The notes: generated by a model not told the origin, from the letters alone. Shown: positions 35,574 to 46,900, counted from the first letter of the stretch. The stretch: DNA of 64,000 nt from Leeuwenhoekiella aestuarii (GCF_004104055.1 NZ_QOVJ01000009.1:1-64000); one strand, 5' to 3'. Made by a program: numbers and translations.

Positions 35574-38500
35574 TAAGTGCAAAAATCTTTGGTTTTTCAT
35601 CATTTACAGAAGCGATAAGGTAAACGTTTCCTTTATTGTCGCTAAACGTTGATAGGTGCTTGACTTCTCCTTTAATAAAGAATCCACTCTTATCATAATT
35701 CTGCCATTTGTAATTCGCATTGCCTTCGTTAAGCAGTACATTACCAAAACTTGCATCCAATTGTGAATATTGTGGCTTAAACTCATAATTGTTACCCGCC
35801 ATGATCAAGTCTGCAAGCCCGTCTTTATTGATATCGGCAGAAACTATATCGCAAACACAAGATAGTTGCGTCTGGTAAGGAAGTGGTTTTAGACTAAAGT
35901 TGCCTTTGCCATCATTAATAGCCAACATAGATTGAGAATATTTTACAGTTTTCTTGATCGCATTTTTTAAGCTCTCTGTTGAAAAAATCTCATCGATATA
36001 TCTACTGGCATAGTCTGAAGCTTTTAAGTTTTGTTTTTTAAGCGAACTCATTTGCGCCGTGATTTCCTTTTTCTGATGTAACGGATAATCTTTACCATTT
36101 TTGTGCATCGTGGTGATTTGTTCAATCGTTCCGTTATTGTCAAAATCATTAATGTACATAGACATTGGGTTTTCTGCCGTAGGTAAATAATGCAAGTTTT
36201 CTCCTTCGTTTCCTAAAACCAGATCCATATCGCCATCATTATCTATATCTACTGCAGTAATGGTATTCCACCAGCCGGTTTTGTCACTCAGATTATTCTC
36301 TTTTAATGAAATTCTTCTGCCTGAATTTCTATAAACTAGAGGGGAACCCCATTCTGAAACGGTAATCAGATCTTTTTTGTCGTCACCGTCAACATCAAGC
36401 CAGATCGCATCGGTCACCATACCGGCATCTTTAGTATCGTAAGCCAGACGTTCGGTGGCATCTACAAAAATGCCGTCTCCGGTATTCTCTAAAAATAATT
36501 GTGCAGGATCTATACCGTAAACCCCAACAACGCTGCGAGAACCAATAAAGACATCTGTATCGCCATCGCCATCAAAATCATAAGGAGCAACAACGCTCAT
36601 GTTTTGAAATGCTGACGGAAGTTCATTAGGTGATTTGCTTAAGTTGCCTTTGCCGTCATTGAGGTACAAGCGCGGTCTTAGCAACTCTTTTTTGCCCACT
36701 TCATTACCTCCGGAAGCTACTAATAAGTCAAGATCCCCATCACCGTCTGCATCAAAGAATGCAGCTGCTGTATCTTCAAAATTAGCTTCATCTTCAAAGA
36801 GCGACTGATTTTTTGCATTTAGTTTTCCACCGCCTAAATGTAGATATAGTTTTCCCGCACTTCCACTGGGAGCTCCTACAAAAATATCTTCATTTCCGTC
36901 ATTATTGACATCGCCTACAGCTATCGCCGGACCTTCCTGAGAAAGTTTTTTAGCAATTAGACCTTCATAATCAAAGTCATTGTAGTTGTTTTCTTTATTA
37001 GCTTTAAGCTTATCGTTATTAAGTTCTGTAAGTAATTGTGGTACTGTTTTTTGCTTCTGCGGAATAAATACTTCAGTAGCCTTAGCCTGATCGAGATTTA
37101 AAGTTTGATTTGCAGCCACTTCTTTGAATACTTCAGTTTTATCATTAGGCCAAAGCACGCGCAATGAATCTATGGTTTGCGTTTGCCCCAGACCTATAGT
37201 CATCTTATAATCCATAGAAGATTGAAAGCCTCGCACAGGATATAATTCCTGTAAAATCTCTTGCCCATCAAAATACAGGCGTACCGAAGCTCCCACTGCA
37301 AACGGATTCTTCTCAGCACCTTTAAAAGTGATATTTATATAATTGTTATCAGTTTGTTGTCTGCTCTCGTTGCGGTATATAAATGCCTGCATATTCACAT
37401 TATTCACCACAAGATCCAGATCGCCATCATTGTCCAGATCGCCATAAGCAGAACCGTTAGACATACTGGGAATGTCTAATCCCCATTTTTTACCGGCATC
37501 TTCAAAAGTGAGATCTTTTTTGTTGCGGTACACCGCATTGGGTAACGGTTTTTTAGGCATTTTATTAATGATAGAATCAATAGCCTGGCGCTTACCGGTG
37601 AGTGCCATATTTTGAATTATCTCATTAGCAAAGAAGTCTACGAAATCCAAATCAGTTAGATCGTGATTAATTCCGTTAGTTACATAAATATCGCGGTAGC
37701 CGTCGTTGTCTAAATCAGCTAATAATCCTGCCCAACTCCAGTCTGTAGCGTCTACACCGCTGTAATAGGCAGTTTCTGTAAACGAACCGTTACCGTTGTT
37801 TACCTGTAGGGTATTCTGAATAAATTGCTGATAGAAGTCTTTACTCTGTTTTAATTTATAAACATTATAACTGTCAAATTCCATCACAGATTTTACCCGC
37901 TCTTCAGGTTCGGGAAGCATATCAGTTATAAAAATATCTTGCAAACCATCATTGTTGATGTCAGAAATATCAACACCCATCGCGGAGAGAGAAAGGCGTG
38001 ATGTCCGGTTTTTAATATCTTCTTTGAACGTCCCGTCTTGTTGATTGATATAAAGATAATCGCGCTCGTAGAAGTCATTTGAGATGTAGATATCTGGATA
38101 AAGATCATTGTTGATGTCTGTGATCATTACTCCAAGACCAAAACCTATGAGGCTTCCGTAGATACCTGCTTCTTCACTTACATCTGTAAAAGTATCGCCA
38201 TCATTCCGCATTAAAAGATCACCTACACCTTTAAAAATATCAGGAACATTTTCCCAGTTTTCTGCGCGAGTATCACGCTGTTCAGCATATCCCAATCCAC
38301 TTACAGGCACATTACTGTTATTCAAAATATAGACGTCAAGATCCCCATCCTTATCATAGTCAAAAAAGCTGGCCTGTGTAGAAAAACCAGATTTAGCCAG
38401 ATTGTATTGCTTTGCTTTTTCGGTGAAAGTAAGATCCCCGTTATTGATGTAAAGATCATTGTCGTGGTTGTCTCCTTTCATATTACCGGCATTACTTACA

Positions 38501-38916
38501 TAAATATCCAGTAAGCCATCAGCATTCACATCTGCCATAACCACACCGGTAGACCAAGGTTTACTGCCGCCTACCCCAGCAGCTTCGGTAATGTCTTCAA
38601 ACTCAAAATTACCTTTGTTGAGGTAGAGTTTATTCTTTCCCATATTTGCGGTTAGGTAAATGTCTGCAAGACCGTCATTATTAATATCACCTATAGCAAC
38701 TCCACCACCATTGTAGAAATTTCGGTATTTAAAAATATTGAAATCTTTCTCATTTTTAATCGCATTTACAAAGTCTATACCGGTTTCTTCAGAAGCCATC
38801 AGGCTAAAGAGTGTAGGTTCTTTGCTAGTGGTCTCTTTCTCTTCTGAACCTTTATCGCCACAGGCAATAAGCATCAATACTAAGCCGAAAAAGTAAAGTT
38901 TATTAAGACTATTCAT
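35566..38916 (-). CDS. Giant lipoprotein, 7 FG-GAP/VCBS + UnbV + 7 FG-GAP (paralogue B)
   Basis: Middle paralogue, 1116 residues. Signal ends LMLIAC (Cys19), followed by an acidic linker GDKGSEEKETTSKE that may favour surface export. Seven repeats precede the UnbV domain (VAIGDINNDGLADIYLTAN first, YGDLDNDGDLDLVVNNV last); UnbV is seen in NYINITFKGAEKNPFAVGAS and LRVLWPNDKTEVF. Seven repeats follow (VGDVNNDGNEDIFVGAP to ADINKDGLADLIMAGNN). Its ATG overlaps the stop of paralogue C by one base (TGATG), so the pair is translationally coupled. The same architecture three times over argues for tandem duplication followed by clear divergence. Confidence 0.86.
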   Translation of the reverse strand: MNSLNKLYFFGLVLMLIACGDKGSEEKETTSKEPTLFSLMASEETGIDFVNAIKNEKDFNIFKYRNFYNGGGVAIGDINNDGLADIYLTANMGKNKLYLNKGNFEFEDITEAAGVGGSKPWSTGVVMADVNADGLLDIYVSNAGNMKGDNHDNDLYINNGDLTFTEKAKQYNLAKSGFSTQASFFDYDKDGDLDVYILNNSNVPVSGLGYAEQRDTRAENWENVPDIFKGVGDLLMRNDGDTFTDVSEEAGIYGSLIGFGLGVMITDINNDLYPDIYISNDFYERDYLYINQQDGTFKEDIKNRTSRLSLSAMGVDISDINNDGLQDIFITDMLPEPEERVKSVMEFDSYNVYKLKQSKDFYQQFIQNTLQVNNGNGSFTETAYYSGVDATDWSWAGLLADLDNDGYRDIYVTNGINHDLTDLDFVDFFANEIIQNMALTGKRQAIDSIINKMPKKPLPNAVYRNKKDLTFEDAGKKWGLDIPSMSNGSAYGDLDNDGDLDLVVNNVNMQAFIYRNESRQQTDNNYINITFKGAEKNPFAVGASVRLYFDGQEILQELYPVRGFQSSMDYKMTIGLGQTQTIDSLRVLWPNDKTEVFKEVAANQTLNLDQAKATEVFIPQKQKTVPQLLTELNNDKLKANKENNYNDFDYEGLIAKKLSQEGPAIAVGDVNNDGNEDIFVGAPSGSAGKLYLHLGGGKLNAKNQSLFEDEANFEDTAAAFFDADGDGDLDLLVASGGNEVGKKELLRPRLYLNDGKGNLSKSPNELPSAFQNMSVVAPYDFDGDGDTDVFIGSRSVVGVYGIDPAQLFLENTGDGIFVDATERLAYDTKDAGMVTDAIWLDVDGDDKKDLITVSEWGSPLVYRNSGRRISLKENNLSDKTGWWNTITAVDIDNDGDMDLVLGNEGENLHYLPTAENPMSMYINDFDNNGTIEQITTMHKNGKDYPLHQKKEITAQMSSLKKQNLKASDYASRYIDEIFSTESLKNAIKKTVKYSQSMLAINDGKGNFSLKPLPYQTQLSCVCDIVSADINKDGLADLIMAGNNYEFKPQYSQLDASFGNVLLNEGNANYKWQNYDKSGFFIKGEVKHLSTFSDNKGNVYLIASVNDEKPKIFALNE

Positions 38917-41900
38917 CAGTTATTCTCTTTTCTTAAAAATAGGGGTTTGTCATTATTACGACCTATAATATAATAGGTATTGTCTTTTATTTTTAGCGGT
39001 GCAATGCTGCGCACAGCTCCTTTAATATTAATTTTATGTTTCCCGGCGTACTTAAAATTATTACCGGTATTCAGAAGAAAAACACCGTGTGATGCATCTA
39101 ACCTTCCCAACTGTGTGCTAATCTCACTGTCATTACCCAAAAGTAGCAGATCGTTTAAGCCATCTTCATTAAAGTCTATAGCGGTGATAACTTTAACCGT
39201 TGAAACTTGCGCCATAAATGGCAGTTGATGTGCTTTAAACTCTAAGTTACCTACATTTTCAAAATACGTACTTGCGAGTTTAAAAACTTGTTTTTTTTCA
39301 GCTTTTTCTAATTTTTCTTCTGACAATAAATCGGTTATACTGGCTTGTGCAAATGCATGATAGCTTAAGAATTTCTTATTTAAAAAGGGGAGCTGTTTAA
39401 CCAGTTCATCTTTAGTTGCTAAAACCGTTTCTGAGCCTTTGTAATAATACGTAGTCACAGGATCAGTTTTGCCATTAGCATCAAAATCAAAGCGATATAA
39501 ATTAATAGGCCGTTCTAAAGAAGCCTTTAATCTTGTGTTTAAGCCCCAATTACCGACAATCATATCTAAATCACCATCTTGATCAAAATCTTCAACCAAG
39601 ATCGAGTTCCAGAATCCATTTGTGTTTTTTAGACTTTCAATATTTTGTAATTCTAGTTTAGAACCCGAATTCATCAAAATTTGTATTGGCATCCAATGAC
39701 CACAAACTATTGCATCAGGATATCCATTTGCATCCAGATCTGCCCAAATAATATCTTTTACATTTCCTAGTGTAGCAAATTCTGGAGCATAGGTTGTTGT
39801 GATATCTTCAAACTTTCCTTTTCCAGAATTTTTAAAAATATATTGCTTTGGAGTTGCACCAAATTCATGAGGAACTAAATCACTGGTAACCACTAAATCT
39901 AGTTTTCCGTCTTTATCAAGATCAACAGCTTTTATTTTTGACGCATTAAGTTCAATACCTTCAAAAGCATTATTTATTTTTTCAAAAGAACCTTTAGTGT
40001 TTAAGTAGAGTCGAGGAGTAAGGGCTTTACCATTTTTAAATTCGTTACCTCCGCTTGCTATAACAATATCAAGAGTTCCGTTATCGTCAACATCAAAAAG
40101 CGCTGCTCCGGTGTCTTCATTTATAGCATCTTCATCAGCATCAGGAAGAAAGCTCTGAGTGAAATTTCCTGTTTTGTTCTGAAAGAATATCGTTGTTTTT
40201 TGAGCCTTAGCACCCAGAATTATAAAGTCATCTAAACCATCATTATTCAAATCAGCAGTTTGAATTTGTGGGCCCGTATTAGTATTCGCGTAGGGAATAA
40301 GACCGTCTCTACTAAACTCAATAGAATTTCCGTCTTTGTGGTTAAAATCTACCTGAAGAGAATCAATAGTCCAGTTGATTTCATTTTCAGAATTGTTTAT
40401 GTTTTTTTCTTTTGATTCAGCATTGCTTTCAGATAAGACAAGATTTGAGTTTGTATTTGTCAAAATCTGTTGTTTTCCTGATGGCCAAACGACCATAAGA
40501 GAATCTAATTGTTCGGTATCGCCCAACCCCACAAAAACAGAGGGGGGTACAGCAGACATAAAACCTCGTGTGGTGTAATTTTCAAAAGCTTGTTTTCTAT
40601 TATTTTGATAGGCGATGAGTTTTGCTCCAATGCCAAAAGTGTTTTTGTCTTCCCCTTTAAACTGAATTAGAATGCCTTTCTGAGTTGATTGTTGAGCTGT
40701 TGTGTTTTCAAGAATATAGGCTTCTTCATTAACGTTATTAACGACAATATCCAGATCCCCATCATTATCCAAGTCAGCATAAGAAGCCCCGTTGCTAAAA
40801 GATGGTTTATTTGCAGTCCATAACTGGGTGACATCCTCAAAAGTACCGTCGGCATTATTTTTATACATGTAGTTTGCTACATGAGTTTCTGGGAGTTTTT
40901 TGATGAATTCCATTTCTGTTTCAGACATGTTTTTGCCTAATCTTTTCTGAATAGACTCATTAGAAATAAAATTCACAAAATCCATATCGTTGGTCGCGCC
41001 CAGAATTCCGTTTGCTATATAAATGTCTTTAAAACCATCGTTATCAAAATCAGCAATAAGTGGAGTCCAAGACCATTCAGTAGCGGCAATTCCACTTTGA
41101 AAAGCAGTTTCCGCGAAGCGACCATCACCTAAATTGAGCTGTAGCGTATTTTGCATAAACTGGTAATCATAACCGTTACGCAACTGATTTTGGTAAATAG
41201 GGTAGGAATATTCATTCCCAGAAGCCTTGAGAACTTCCAGATTTTCAGGAAGCATATCGAGACTTAAAATATCTGTGTTTCCGTCGTTATTAATGTCAGC
41301 AATATCAGTTCCCATAGAAAAGTGTGAGGTGTGCCCTAAACTTTTTTCTGTGGTATTAAGCTCTGAAAATGTTCCGTCTTGATTATTAAGATAGAGGTAA
41401 TCATTTTCAAAAAAATCATTTGCGATATATAAATCAGGATAGCTGTCATTGTTAATGTCAGAGACTGAAACACCAAGACCGTAGCCTATTTTACTCCTTA
41501 ATATACCTGCTTCTTCAGTGATGTCTGTAAAATAACCGTTGTTATTTTGGTACAATTTATCACCAAGTAAACTATCTGCTTTTTTACGAACAGCAGCTTT
41601 ACCATAATTGGCGTTGGGATGAACCGAATGATTGAGTAAATACATGTCGAGGTCGCCATCTAAGTCATAATCAAAGAAAGAAGCCTGAGTGGAAAGGCCT
41701 GCATAATCCAGACCATATTCAGCAGCAGCTTCTTTAAATTTTGGAACGCCATTTTGCTCGCCGATATTTATGTATAATTTGTTGCGCCCCTTAAGTTGTA
41801 AATGACCGCTTACTGTGCATACATAAATATCCAGTAGGCCATCTGCGTTGATGTCAACAACAGTGACACCTGTATTCCAACTTTTAGTGTCATAAATTCC

Positions 41901-42209
41901 GGAAGCTGAGGTAATGTCTTTAAATTTAAAATCACCTACATTAAGGTATAACTTATCTGAAACTTGATTCCCTGTAAAATAAATATCGGGTAACCCGTCA
42001 TTATTGAAATCTGCAATAGCTGTACCGCCACCATTGTAGAAGTAGAGGTAGTTGAGAATGTTGAGTTGAGGAGTGCTGGTTAATGTATTTTTAAAATCTA
42101 CCCCAGAATCAGCAATATAAGCTAATTTATAGGACTTACTTTCCTTTTCGCAAGAACAGCAAAAAGTGTAAATCAAAACGATTATAGTATAAAGATGTAA
42201 TCGCGGCAT
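38916..42209 (-). CDS. Giant lipoprotein, 7 FG-GAP/VCBS + UnbV + 7 FG-GAP (paralogue C)
   Basis: First paralogue after susD, 1097 residues. Signal ends YTFCCSC with Cys20 as the likely lipidated residue, though Cys17 and Cys18 sit close by. All three paralogues share the opening FYNGGG-AI-D. Seven repeats (IADFNNDGLPDIYFTGN to YADLDNDGDLDIVVNNV), UnbV (ILIQFKGEDKNTFGIGAK to LMVVWPSGKQQIL) and seven repeats (TADLNNDGLDDFIILGA to AIDFNEDGLNDLLLLGN) follow. It is separated from susD by 93 bases carrying a terminator-like hairpin, so its expression is probably lower than that of SusCD. Confidence 0.86.
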   Translation of the reverse strand: MPRLHLYTIIVLIYTFCCSCEKESKSYKLAYIADSGVDFKNTLTSTPQLNILNYLYFYNGGGTAIADFNNDGLPDIYFTGNQVSDKLYLNVGDFKFKDITSASGIYDTKSWNTGVTVVDINADGLLDIYVCTVSGHLQLKGRNKLYINIGEQNGVPKFKEAAAEYGLDYAGLSTQASFFDYDLDGDLDMYLLNHSVHPNANYGKAAVRKKADSLLGDKLYQNNNGYFTDITEEAGILRSKIGYGLGVSVSDINNDSYPDLYIANDFFENDYLYLNNQDGTFSELNTTEKSLGHTSHFSMGTDIADINNDGNTDILSLDMLPENLEVLKASGNEYSYPIYQNQLRNGYDYQFMQNTLQLNLGDGRFAETAFQSGIAATEWSWTPLIADFDNDGFKDIYIANGILGATNDMDFVNFISNESIQKRLGKNMSETEMEFIKKLPETHVANYMYKNNADGTFEDVTQLWTANKPSFSNGASYADLDNDGDLDIVVNNVNEEAYILENTTAQQSTQKGILIQFKGEDKNTFGIGAKLIAYQNNRKQAFENYTTRGFMSAVPPSVFVGLGDTEQLDSLMVVWPSGKQQILTNTNSNLVLSESNAESKEKNINNSENEINWTIDSLQVDFNHKDGNSIEFSRDGLIPYANTNTGPQIQTADLNNDGLDDFIILGAKAQKTTIFFQNKTGNFTQSFLPDADEDAINEDTGAALFDVDDNGTLDIVIASGGNEFKNGKALTPRLYLNTKGSFEKINNAFEGIELNASKIKAVDLDKDGKLDLVVTSDLVPHEFGATPKQYIFKNSGKGKFEDITTTYAPEFATLGNVKDIIWADLDANGYPDAIVCGHWMPIQILMNSGSKLELQNIESLKNTNGFWNSILVEDFDQDGDLDMIVGNWGLNTRLKASLERPINLYRFDFDANGKTDPVTTYYYKGSETVLATKDELVKQLPFLNKKFLSYHAFAQASITDLLSEEKLEKAEKKQVFKLASTYFENVGNLEFKAHQLPFMAQVSTVKVITAIDFNEDGLNDLLLLGNDSEISTQLGRLDASHGVFLLNTGNNFKYAGKHKINIKGAVRSIAPLKIKDNTYYIIGRNNDKPLFLRKENN

Positions 42210-42248
42210 AGAGTAGGTTACAGTAGTTTTGGGAAAGTTACTAATTTA

Positions 42249-42276
42249 AAAAGAGGACCATAAATGATCCTCTTTT
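42249..42276 (-). terminator. Terminator-like hairpin between susD and the lipoprotein genes
   Basis: AAAAGAGGA (42249-42257) and TCCTCTTTT (42268-42276) form a nine-pair stem with a ten-base loop. Read on the minus strand it ends in TCCTCTTTTT followed by AAATT, a modest intrinsic terminator. It would cut down transcription from susCD into the three lipoprotein genes, a common way to keep SusCD in excess. Confidence 0.6.
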
Positions 42277-42302
42277 CTATTATGGGTAACAAAATATAAG
42301 GA

Positions 42303-43925
42303 TTAATATCCAGGATTTTGAACAAGATTTGGATTTAAAATAACCTGTGTATTTGGGATTGGGAAAAGATTCTTTTCGTCATTCCCTACCGCAGAAGGAT
42401 CTTTAAATGCCCAGTCTTTAGTATACTGACCAAAACGAATCAAGTCATTACGTCTCCAAAATTCAATGTATAATTCACGACCGCGCTCATCGATAATATC
42501 CTGATCTGTAAGACTAGTCAGAGGAGTTGCATCTCTCAATGTTCTTAAGTCATTCATAAGCGTCAACGCATCGTCAGAGCTAGTACCACCATTATGAATC
42601 GCTTCAATTTTCATCAAATAAGCATCAGAATAGCGGAAGAATATCTCGTGTTCTCTAAAAGCACCATTTCTAGGGTTGTATTTGATTACGCGAATTCCGG
42701 TTTGTTCACCATTTTCAACCAGACTTGGTTCACCTGTTCCAGCATCAACAAAATCACGTTTGAATTGTAAGGGTACATTACCTCTATCAGTAAGTTCATC
42801 CCCATTAAGCGCATATTGCTGACCGATTAGGAATCCATACCCAACATTTGAAGCATCAGCAAAACCATCATTGTCAGTATCACTCATCAAATCTTGGCCA
42901 GTGAAGGCAATACCGCTTTGAGCAACATAACCTCTACGTTCTTCCTGACCCTCGCCAGGATTATTAGAATCAGAAGGTCCTTCAAATAGATCGTAGTATT
43001 CTGCTAGTGTAGCAAAACCATTCCAACCACCACCTGTGTTATCAGGGTGTGTAAAATTATAATGTAGTGTATTCCAGATACGGTTACCTGTTGATGTGTT
43101 TATGTACCAAATAGTTTCTGAATCTGGAGTAGGCTCAAACATTTCAAAATAACCATCCTCTAAAGCATATCCATCGTCTTCGATTTCTTCTACTAGCGTA
43201 ATTACTTCATTCATATCTGATGAAGCTGGGCTTCCCGTTTTTTCGTAGATATGTCTGTTTAAGTGAACTTTTGCCAACAAGTATCTTGCGGCAGCTTTAG
43301 TTGCTCGTGGATTGTCATCTCCAGCAGAAGAAGATGGCAAACCAGAGATAGCATTCTGTAAATCAGAAACAATAAAAGATACGGCATCTGCACCAGTTAA
43401 AACTTCTGGATTTTCACGAGGATCCGCAGTTGTATCTCTAAATGGAACCTGGCCAAAATTATCGAGAATTACAAACATACCTAAAGCACGTAAGAAAGAT
43501 GCTTGGGCACGAGATTCATCTGAAGAAGCGGATCTTTCATCTAATACAGTACTTGAAGTTAACTGTAACTCATTCCACTGGTCAAAGACTGTTCTTATAT
43601 ACTGATGATCTGCAGTCCAGGTATGCTGATGCATTTGTCTCCAGATACCGTTATCCCCCCAGTCAGAACCTCTAGTAGGTACTAATTGTGCATCTGTAGT
43701 AACTTCACTTAGGGCATATAAGTTAGCCTGATCTCCAACGTAACCTTGAATATTATTATACATTCCGCTTACAGTACTGGCTGCTTCATCAGCAGTTGGT
43801 ATACCCGTAAAGCCATCTGTAAGTATCGAATCTGTCTCTTCAATTTCTAAGTCAGTACAAGCTGTAAAAGCCGCTGCTGTAAGAAAACTGAGAAAGACCA
43901 ATTTAATTTGTTTTGTTCTTTTCAT
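42303..43925 (-). CDS. susD: SusD-like outer-membrane nutrient-binding lipoprotein
   Basis: Surface lipoprotein forming a lid on the SusC channel and binding the incoming substrate. Signal ends AAAFTAC (Cys23) followed by acidic TDLEIEETD, compatible with surface export. RagB/SusD landmarks are RALGMFVILDNFGQVPFRDT, AARYLLAKVHLNRHIY with the tetratricopeptide-like helices, and the C-terminal DERGRELYIEFWRRNDLIRFG. At 540 residues it is complete. It lies 18 bases after susC. The ligand cannot be predicted: no polysaccharide-degrading gene is attached to this pair. Confidence 0.94.
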   Translation of the reverse strand: MKRTKQIKLVFLSFLTAAAFTACTDLEIEETDSILTDGFTGIPTADEAASTVSGMYNNIQGYVGDQANLYALSEVTTDAQLVPTRGSDWGDNGIWRQMHQHTWTADHQYIRTVFDQWNELQLTSSTVLDERSASSDESRAQASFLRALGMFVILDNFGQVPFRDTTADPRENPEVLTGADAVSFIVSDLQNAISGLPSSSAGDDNPRATKAAARYLLAKVHLNRHIYEKTGSPASSDMNEVITLVEEIEDDGYALEDGYFEMFEPTPDSETIWYINTSTGNRIWNTLHYNFTHPDNTGGGWNGFATLAEYYDLFEGPSDSNNPGEGQEERRGYVAQSGIAFTGQDLMSDTDNDGFADASNVGYGFLIGQQYALNGDELTDRGNVPLQFKRDFVDAGTGEPSLVENGEQTGIRVIKYNPRNGAFREHEIFFRYSDAYLMKIEAIHNGGTSSDDALTLMNDLRTLRDATPLTSLTDQDIIDERGRELYIEFWRRNDLIRFGQYTKDWAFKDPSAVGNDEKNLFPIPNTQVILNPNLVQNPGY

Positions 43926-43943
43926 TTTATCAATTTTTTATAA

Positions 43944-46900
43944 TTAAAACTTAGCGTTTAATCCTATTGTTACTGTAGTGGGTCTTGGGAAAGACGTATA
44001 GTCTATTCCTGCACTTGGAATACCGCTACCAAAATCACCTGTAGTAGATGACACTTCTGGATCAAGACCGCTGTAACCGGTGATTAAAAATAAATTTTGA
44101 CCAGTAACATTTACTCTGAGTGATTGAACTGCAGATCCTTCGCGCATAGGGACATTATAGCCTATAGACGCATTTTGAAGTCTTACAAAATCACCACTTT
44201 CTAAGTAAAGGGTTGAAACTTCCTGAGAAACAAGGGCCAATCCATCTGGAGTGGCATTTCTTGAAGTAAGAAAAGTAGGTCTGTTAAGAAACGCATTCGC
44301 TGTATTGTTATACACATAAAAACCAAACTGACCGGTAAAGAAGGTTGAGAAGTCCCAGTTTTTTACACTTAAATTAAGTGATAAACCTGTATTCCAATCT
44401 GGTAATGCATCTTTTCCAACAAAATCTTTATCATCTGCAGAAAAGTTAGGAGTACCATCAGCATCCTCAGCATATTCAGCCATATAATACGAAAATAATG
44501 ATCTTCCCTCTCCAAGTCTTTGTACAAATGCACCAGTAAGACCAGGACCATTTACCTCACCAAAATTAGCGACGGCACCATTTAGGCCAGTTACTTCATT
44601 GTGGTTGTATGAAATATTAAATGAAGCAGAAAAATTCACATCTTCAGTTTGAATCAAGTCATAGTTAAGGGCTAATTCAACCCCTTTGTTAATTACCTCA
44701 CCATCTTCTAAGTTTACGAATCTGAATGGATCAAAAGCTGGTGCCGGAGCCGGAGATCTAAATAAAAGATCTCGTGTAGCTTTGCGATATAGGTCAAGCG
44801 AACCATTAAAGCGGTCGTTGTTAAAACCAAAGTCAATACCAAAGTTTAAATCAATTGTAGATTCCCATTTAAGATCTGGGTTTTGTACCGCTACAGTTTC
44901 TAGACCAGGTCTGTTAACTGTCCCGTCATCCGTAATAGAAGGACCACCAAAACGCTGTCTGTTTAAGTACTGAGCATAACCCAGGCCTTCCTGATTACCA
45001 GTAGAACCTGCACCTACTCGAAGTTTAAGCGTAGAGAATGCATCACCTACGAAATCTTCATCACCCAGTTGCCATGCAAATGCTGCAGAAGGGAAATAAC
45101 CATACTTGTTGTTTTCGCCAAAACGCGAAGAACCATCAGCTCTCATCGTTGCAGTAAGTAAATATTTATCAGCAAAAGTTAACTGAACACGTGCAAAATA
45201 AGATTGTAACTCATCTGTATTGTCAAAGGTATCTAACCACAATGATTCATATACACCGTTAAATGATGGTAAAACTCCAGAATCATCAAATGGCATTAAT
45301 GAATTTAGGAACGTGTTAGCACCATTAGAATCATATCCAAATTGCTGATAAGGGGTATTAATTAAACCACGTAAATCACTTACTGCACCTCTTAAAGTAC
45401 TCTGCATGTCTACAAGGTTTGTAACTGGTGATCCATAACCCTGAGCATTAAAGCCCTGACGTCTGAAATCCTGAAACGAATAACCAGCAAGTGCGTCAAT
45501 CTTGAAGCCATCAAAATCTTTAGCATAACGCAGGGTTGTTTCTAGTAATTTACTGGTGTTTTCTAATGTGTTGTATGAAGCCTGACCATTATCTGTAACC
45601 CTGTTAAAGTTATTGATATTAGGAGATACAGCAGCTTGAGCTTCTGCGTCAGATTTGTCATAACCTAAACTTACTTTACCGGTAATTGCATCGGTAAATT
45701 TATATTCAGTTGATAGGTTTAACAGGTATCTGTTTGTATTTGTAATTGAGTAGTAATTATTAAGGTAGTTTGCAGGATTCAAGAGGTTTCCGGCAAAGAA
45801 AAACTCAGGGTCTGCGGGCCAAGTTGGATTAGCAGAGTAAGCAGCACCAATAAGGTTACCACTTGCACCTCCCTGACCACTAATTGGTGGCGCTTCGTCA
45901 TTTACACGAGAATAAGAAGCTTGGAGTGCAAAACTCAATTTATCATCAAAAAAACGTTGATTGGCATTAAGACGTGTAGTAATACGCTCTTGTGATGAAT
46001 TTTGAATAACACCTTCAATGTTTCCATAACTTACAGTTGCTCGTACATTACCTGAGTTGTAGTTATTAGAATAAGAAAGGTTATTATTTGTAGAGATTGT
46101 TGAACGTGTAATATAATCCTGCCAGTCTGTTTCTGATCCAAAATCAAGATCATTAGCAATATCCTGACCTCTTAAGTCAGCAGTATTAGCAAGAAATTCC
46201 TGAGCATTAAAAAGGTCATATTCTCTTGCTGGTGCAGAAAAGCTCATACTTGTAGACAGTTCAAATACACCACCCTGAGAGCCACGACCACTTTTGGTCG
46301 TTACGATAACAACCCCATTAGCACCACGAGAACCGTAAATTGCTGTTGCAGAGGCATCTTTCAAGATAGATATGCTCTCAATATCGTTAGGGTTGATAAA
46401 GTTTAAAGGGTTTCTGGTAGCGTTTGCACCATTTATAATATCACCACCTGATGGGGTTGTAGACTCACCAGAAAGTGGAATACCATCAACAACAAAAAGT
46501 GGATTGTTATTAGAACGAATAGAGTTTGAACCCCTGATTCTAATGTTATTTCCAGCACCAGGTTCACCACTATTTTGTGAGATGTTTACCCCTGCCGTTT
46601 TACCTTGAATCAATTGTTCAGGAGAAGCGATAGCACCTTGATTAAATTCTTCTGCAGTAACAGAAGAAACAGACCCGGTTGCATCACGTACAGTTGTAGT
46701 TCCATAACCAATAACCACAACCTCTTCAAGAGCTGCAGCATCTTCTTCTAGGGTTACACTAATAGTAGACCTGCCATTAACAGCAACCTCCTGTTGTGAA
46801 AATCCTACATAACTAAATACAAGTGTTGCATCTGAAGGAACATTGTTTAAGGTATAGTTACCATCAAAATCTGTTGTAGTGCCATTTGTGGTTCCCTTGA

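Noticed and set aside
32334-42209. Repeated DNA in the VCBS genes as a possible satellite or CRISPR-like array
   Set aside because: The repetition is at protein level (D-x-D-x-DG blades); the DNA units are of unequal length and diverged, with no constant repeat or spacers.
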